Assembly (NCBI RefSeq): GCF_001672755.1
Contig: NZ_LZKI01000010.1
Location: forward strand, 23,873-87,872
From: Mycobacterium colombiense
Lineage (GTDB): Bacteria > Actinomycetota > Actinomycetes > Mycobacteriales > Mycobacteriaceae
DNA: 64,000 nt
Direction: 5' to 3'
A program made the translations under genes and the position numbers. The notes beneath the pieces were generated by a model, which was not told where the DNA came from, made no database searches, and saw nothing but the letters and a program-made list of their open reading frames with translations. Each line of letters opens with the position of its first letter. Position 1 is the stretch's first letter. This document shows, in pieces, positions 62,857 to 64,000 of this stretch.

Positions 62857-63715
62857 TTGGCTGACCCGAAACTAAAGGACACCGGCAGCGGCGGGAATGG
62901 CAGCCGCCGGCGACTCGTGATTGTCGAGTCGCCCACCAAGGCGCGCAAACTGGCCAGCTACCTGGGCTCCAGGTACATCGTGGAGTCGTCGCGCGGTCAC
63001 ATCCGCGACCTGCCCCGCGCCGCCGCCGACGTGCCGGCGAAATTCAAGTCGGAGCCGTGGGCCCGCCTCGGGGTCAACGTCGATGCGGACTTCGAACCGC
63101 TGTACATCATCAGCCCCGAGAAGAAGAGCACGGTGACCGAGCTCAAGGGCCTGCTCAAGGAAGTCGACGAGCTCTATCTGGCCACGGATGGTGACCGCGA
63201 GGGCGAAGCCATCGCCTGGCACCTGCTGGAAACCCTGAAGCCGAACATCCCGGTCAAGCGGATGGTGTTCCACGAGATCACCGAGCCGGCCATTCTCGAG
63301 GCCGCCGAGAACCCCCGCGACCTGGACATCGACCTGGTCGACGCGCAGGAAACCCGGCGCATCCTGGACCGCCTGTACGGCTACGAGGTCAGCCCCGTGC
63401 TGTGGAAGAAGGTCGCGCCGAAGCTGTCGGCGGGCCGGGTCCAATCGGTGGCCACCCGCATCATCGTGCAGCGCGAACGCGACCGCATGGCCTTTCGCAG
63501 CGCTTCCTACTGGGACATCGTGGCCCAGCTCGATGCCAGCGTGTCCGACCCGCAGGCCTCGCCGCCCATCTTCACCGCCCGCCTGACCGGCGTCGACGGC
63601 CTGCGCGTGGCCGCCGGCCGGGACTTCGACTCGCTGGGGCAGCTGCGCAAGGCCAACGAGGTCACCGTTCTCGACGAGGCGAGCGCGACGCAGCTGGCGG
63701 CGGGCCTGCGCGGCG
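62857..63715 (+). CDS. topA: DNA topoisomerase I, N-terminal part, broken by a foldback
   Basis: Type IA topoisomerase that relaxes negative supercoils. It starts at TTG 62857 (LADPKLKDTGSGGNG), then the TOPRIM domain LVIVESPTKARKLASYLG with the acidic LATDGDREGEAIAWHL, and ETRRILDRLYGYEVSPVLW. The first 286 residues are normal to GLRG at 63715. Beyond that the plus-strand frame stays open but encodes nonsense because the sequence is inverted topA. The catalytic tyrosine region YITYMRTDSTT lies on the opposite strand (63716-63923). Confidence 0.93.
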
Positions 63716-64000
63716 TTGATCGCCGACTCCGACAGCGTGGTGGAGTCGGTACGCATATAGGTGATGTAGCCGTTCTCGTACAGCCGCTGGGCGATGCTCA
63801 TCGTGCGCTCGGAGGAGAACCGCAACTTGCGGCCGGCTTCCTGCTGCAGCGTCGAGGTCATGAACGGCGCGTAGGGGCGCCGGGTGTAGGGCTTTTCCTC
63901 CACCGACGCGACGTTGAGCTGGGCGCCGCGCAGGCCCGCCGCCAGCTGCGTCGCGCTCGCCTCGTCGAGAACGGTGACCTCGTTGGCCTTGCGCAGCTGC
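63639..64000. repeat. Inverted duplication (foldback) of topA at the window edge
   Basis: Bases 63924-64000 are the exact reverse complement of 63639-63715, 77 of 77 positions, reaching the window end and probably continuing beyond it. The 208 bp between (63716-63923), read on the minus strand, are the normal continuation of topA (EEKPYTRRPYAPFMTS, then the active site). The joint shares about 8 bp of microhomology (GCGCGGCG). Confidence 0.9.
63716..64000 (-). pseudogene. topA: Inverted topA fragment containing the catalytic tyrosine
   Basis: Read on the minus strand from 64000, this gives QLRKANEVTVLDEASATQLA, then the missing segments EEKPYTRRPYAPFMTSTLQQ and QRLYENGYITYMRTDSTT with the active-site tyrosine, up to ESAINAA near 63716. 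It is the piece that should follow 63715 in direct orientation. Beyond the joint the frame runs antisense through the N-terminal topA part and is meaningless. Confidence 0.88.

Noticed and set aside
62872..63903. 343-residue minus-strand gene at the right end
   Set aside because: It is the inverted topA fragment joined to antisense of topA at the foldback, not a separate gene.

Overview
The window is mycobacterial chromosome, most likely from a slow-growing species related to the M. avium group. The evidence is high G+C, frequent GTG/TTG starts, and an almost unbroken block from about 18.0 to 64.0 kb that follows, in inverted order, the M. tuberculosis gene order from rsfB (Rv3687c) to topA (Rv3646c). 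Two remnants resembling mycobacterial interspersed repetitive units (MIRU) at coupled gene junctions also fit. The species cannot be fixed from the sequence alone.

Layout. (1) 1-9.0 kb is a self-contained selenocysteine island. tRNA-Sec, selA and selB are on the minus strand. Divergently lie selD and a three-gene formate dehydrogenase whose catalytic subunit reads an in-frame TGA at 4214-4216 followed by a bacterial SECIS hairpin. (2) 9.0-25.6 kb is a general-stress region. It holds a complete stressosome operon (RsbR, RsbS, RsbT, an RsbX-like phosphatase and an RsbU-like multidomain phosphatase), the anti-anti-sigma factor gene rsfB, and five sites matching the SigF promoter pattern GTTT-N15/16-GGGTA. 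These sites stand before an F420-dependent oxidoreductase, a small membrane-protein/PfpI operon, a heme-oxygenase-like protein, a UsfY-like protein and a DUF4193 protein. The same region carries a GAF-ANTAR regulator, an Mrr-type membrane endonuclease and a three-gene operon around a DyP peroxidase. (3) 26.1-51.4 kb is the conserved core: tRNA-Pro, cds1, ponA2, whiB4, the bagA/bagB ATPase pair (bagB frameshifted here), crp, nth, marP, ephE, acs and the dppABCD transporter. (4) 51.4-58.8 kb carries two conserved non-coding RNAs (Ms1/MTS2823 and 6C) around a HAD phosphatase gene, then ssd and the tad/flp-like pilus cluster. (5) 59-64 kb has an MrfA-like helicase, cspA, Rv3647c and topA.

How the genes work together. 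In region 2 the likely chain is: stressosome releases RsbT, RsbT activates the RsbU-like phosphatase, RsfB is dephosphorylated, the SigF anti-sigma factor is captured, and SigF transcribes the nearby promoters. The modules and promoter matches are seen directly; the wiring is inference.

The right edge is abnormal. topA runs normally to 63715, then the sequence folds back: 63924-64000 is the exact reverse complement of 63639-63715, and the catalytic-tyrosine part of topA lies on the minus strand between. This is either an assembly foldback or a real inverted duplication, so nothing beyond 63715 should be read as normal topA.
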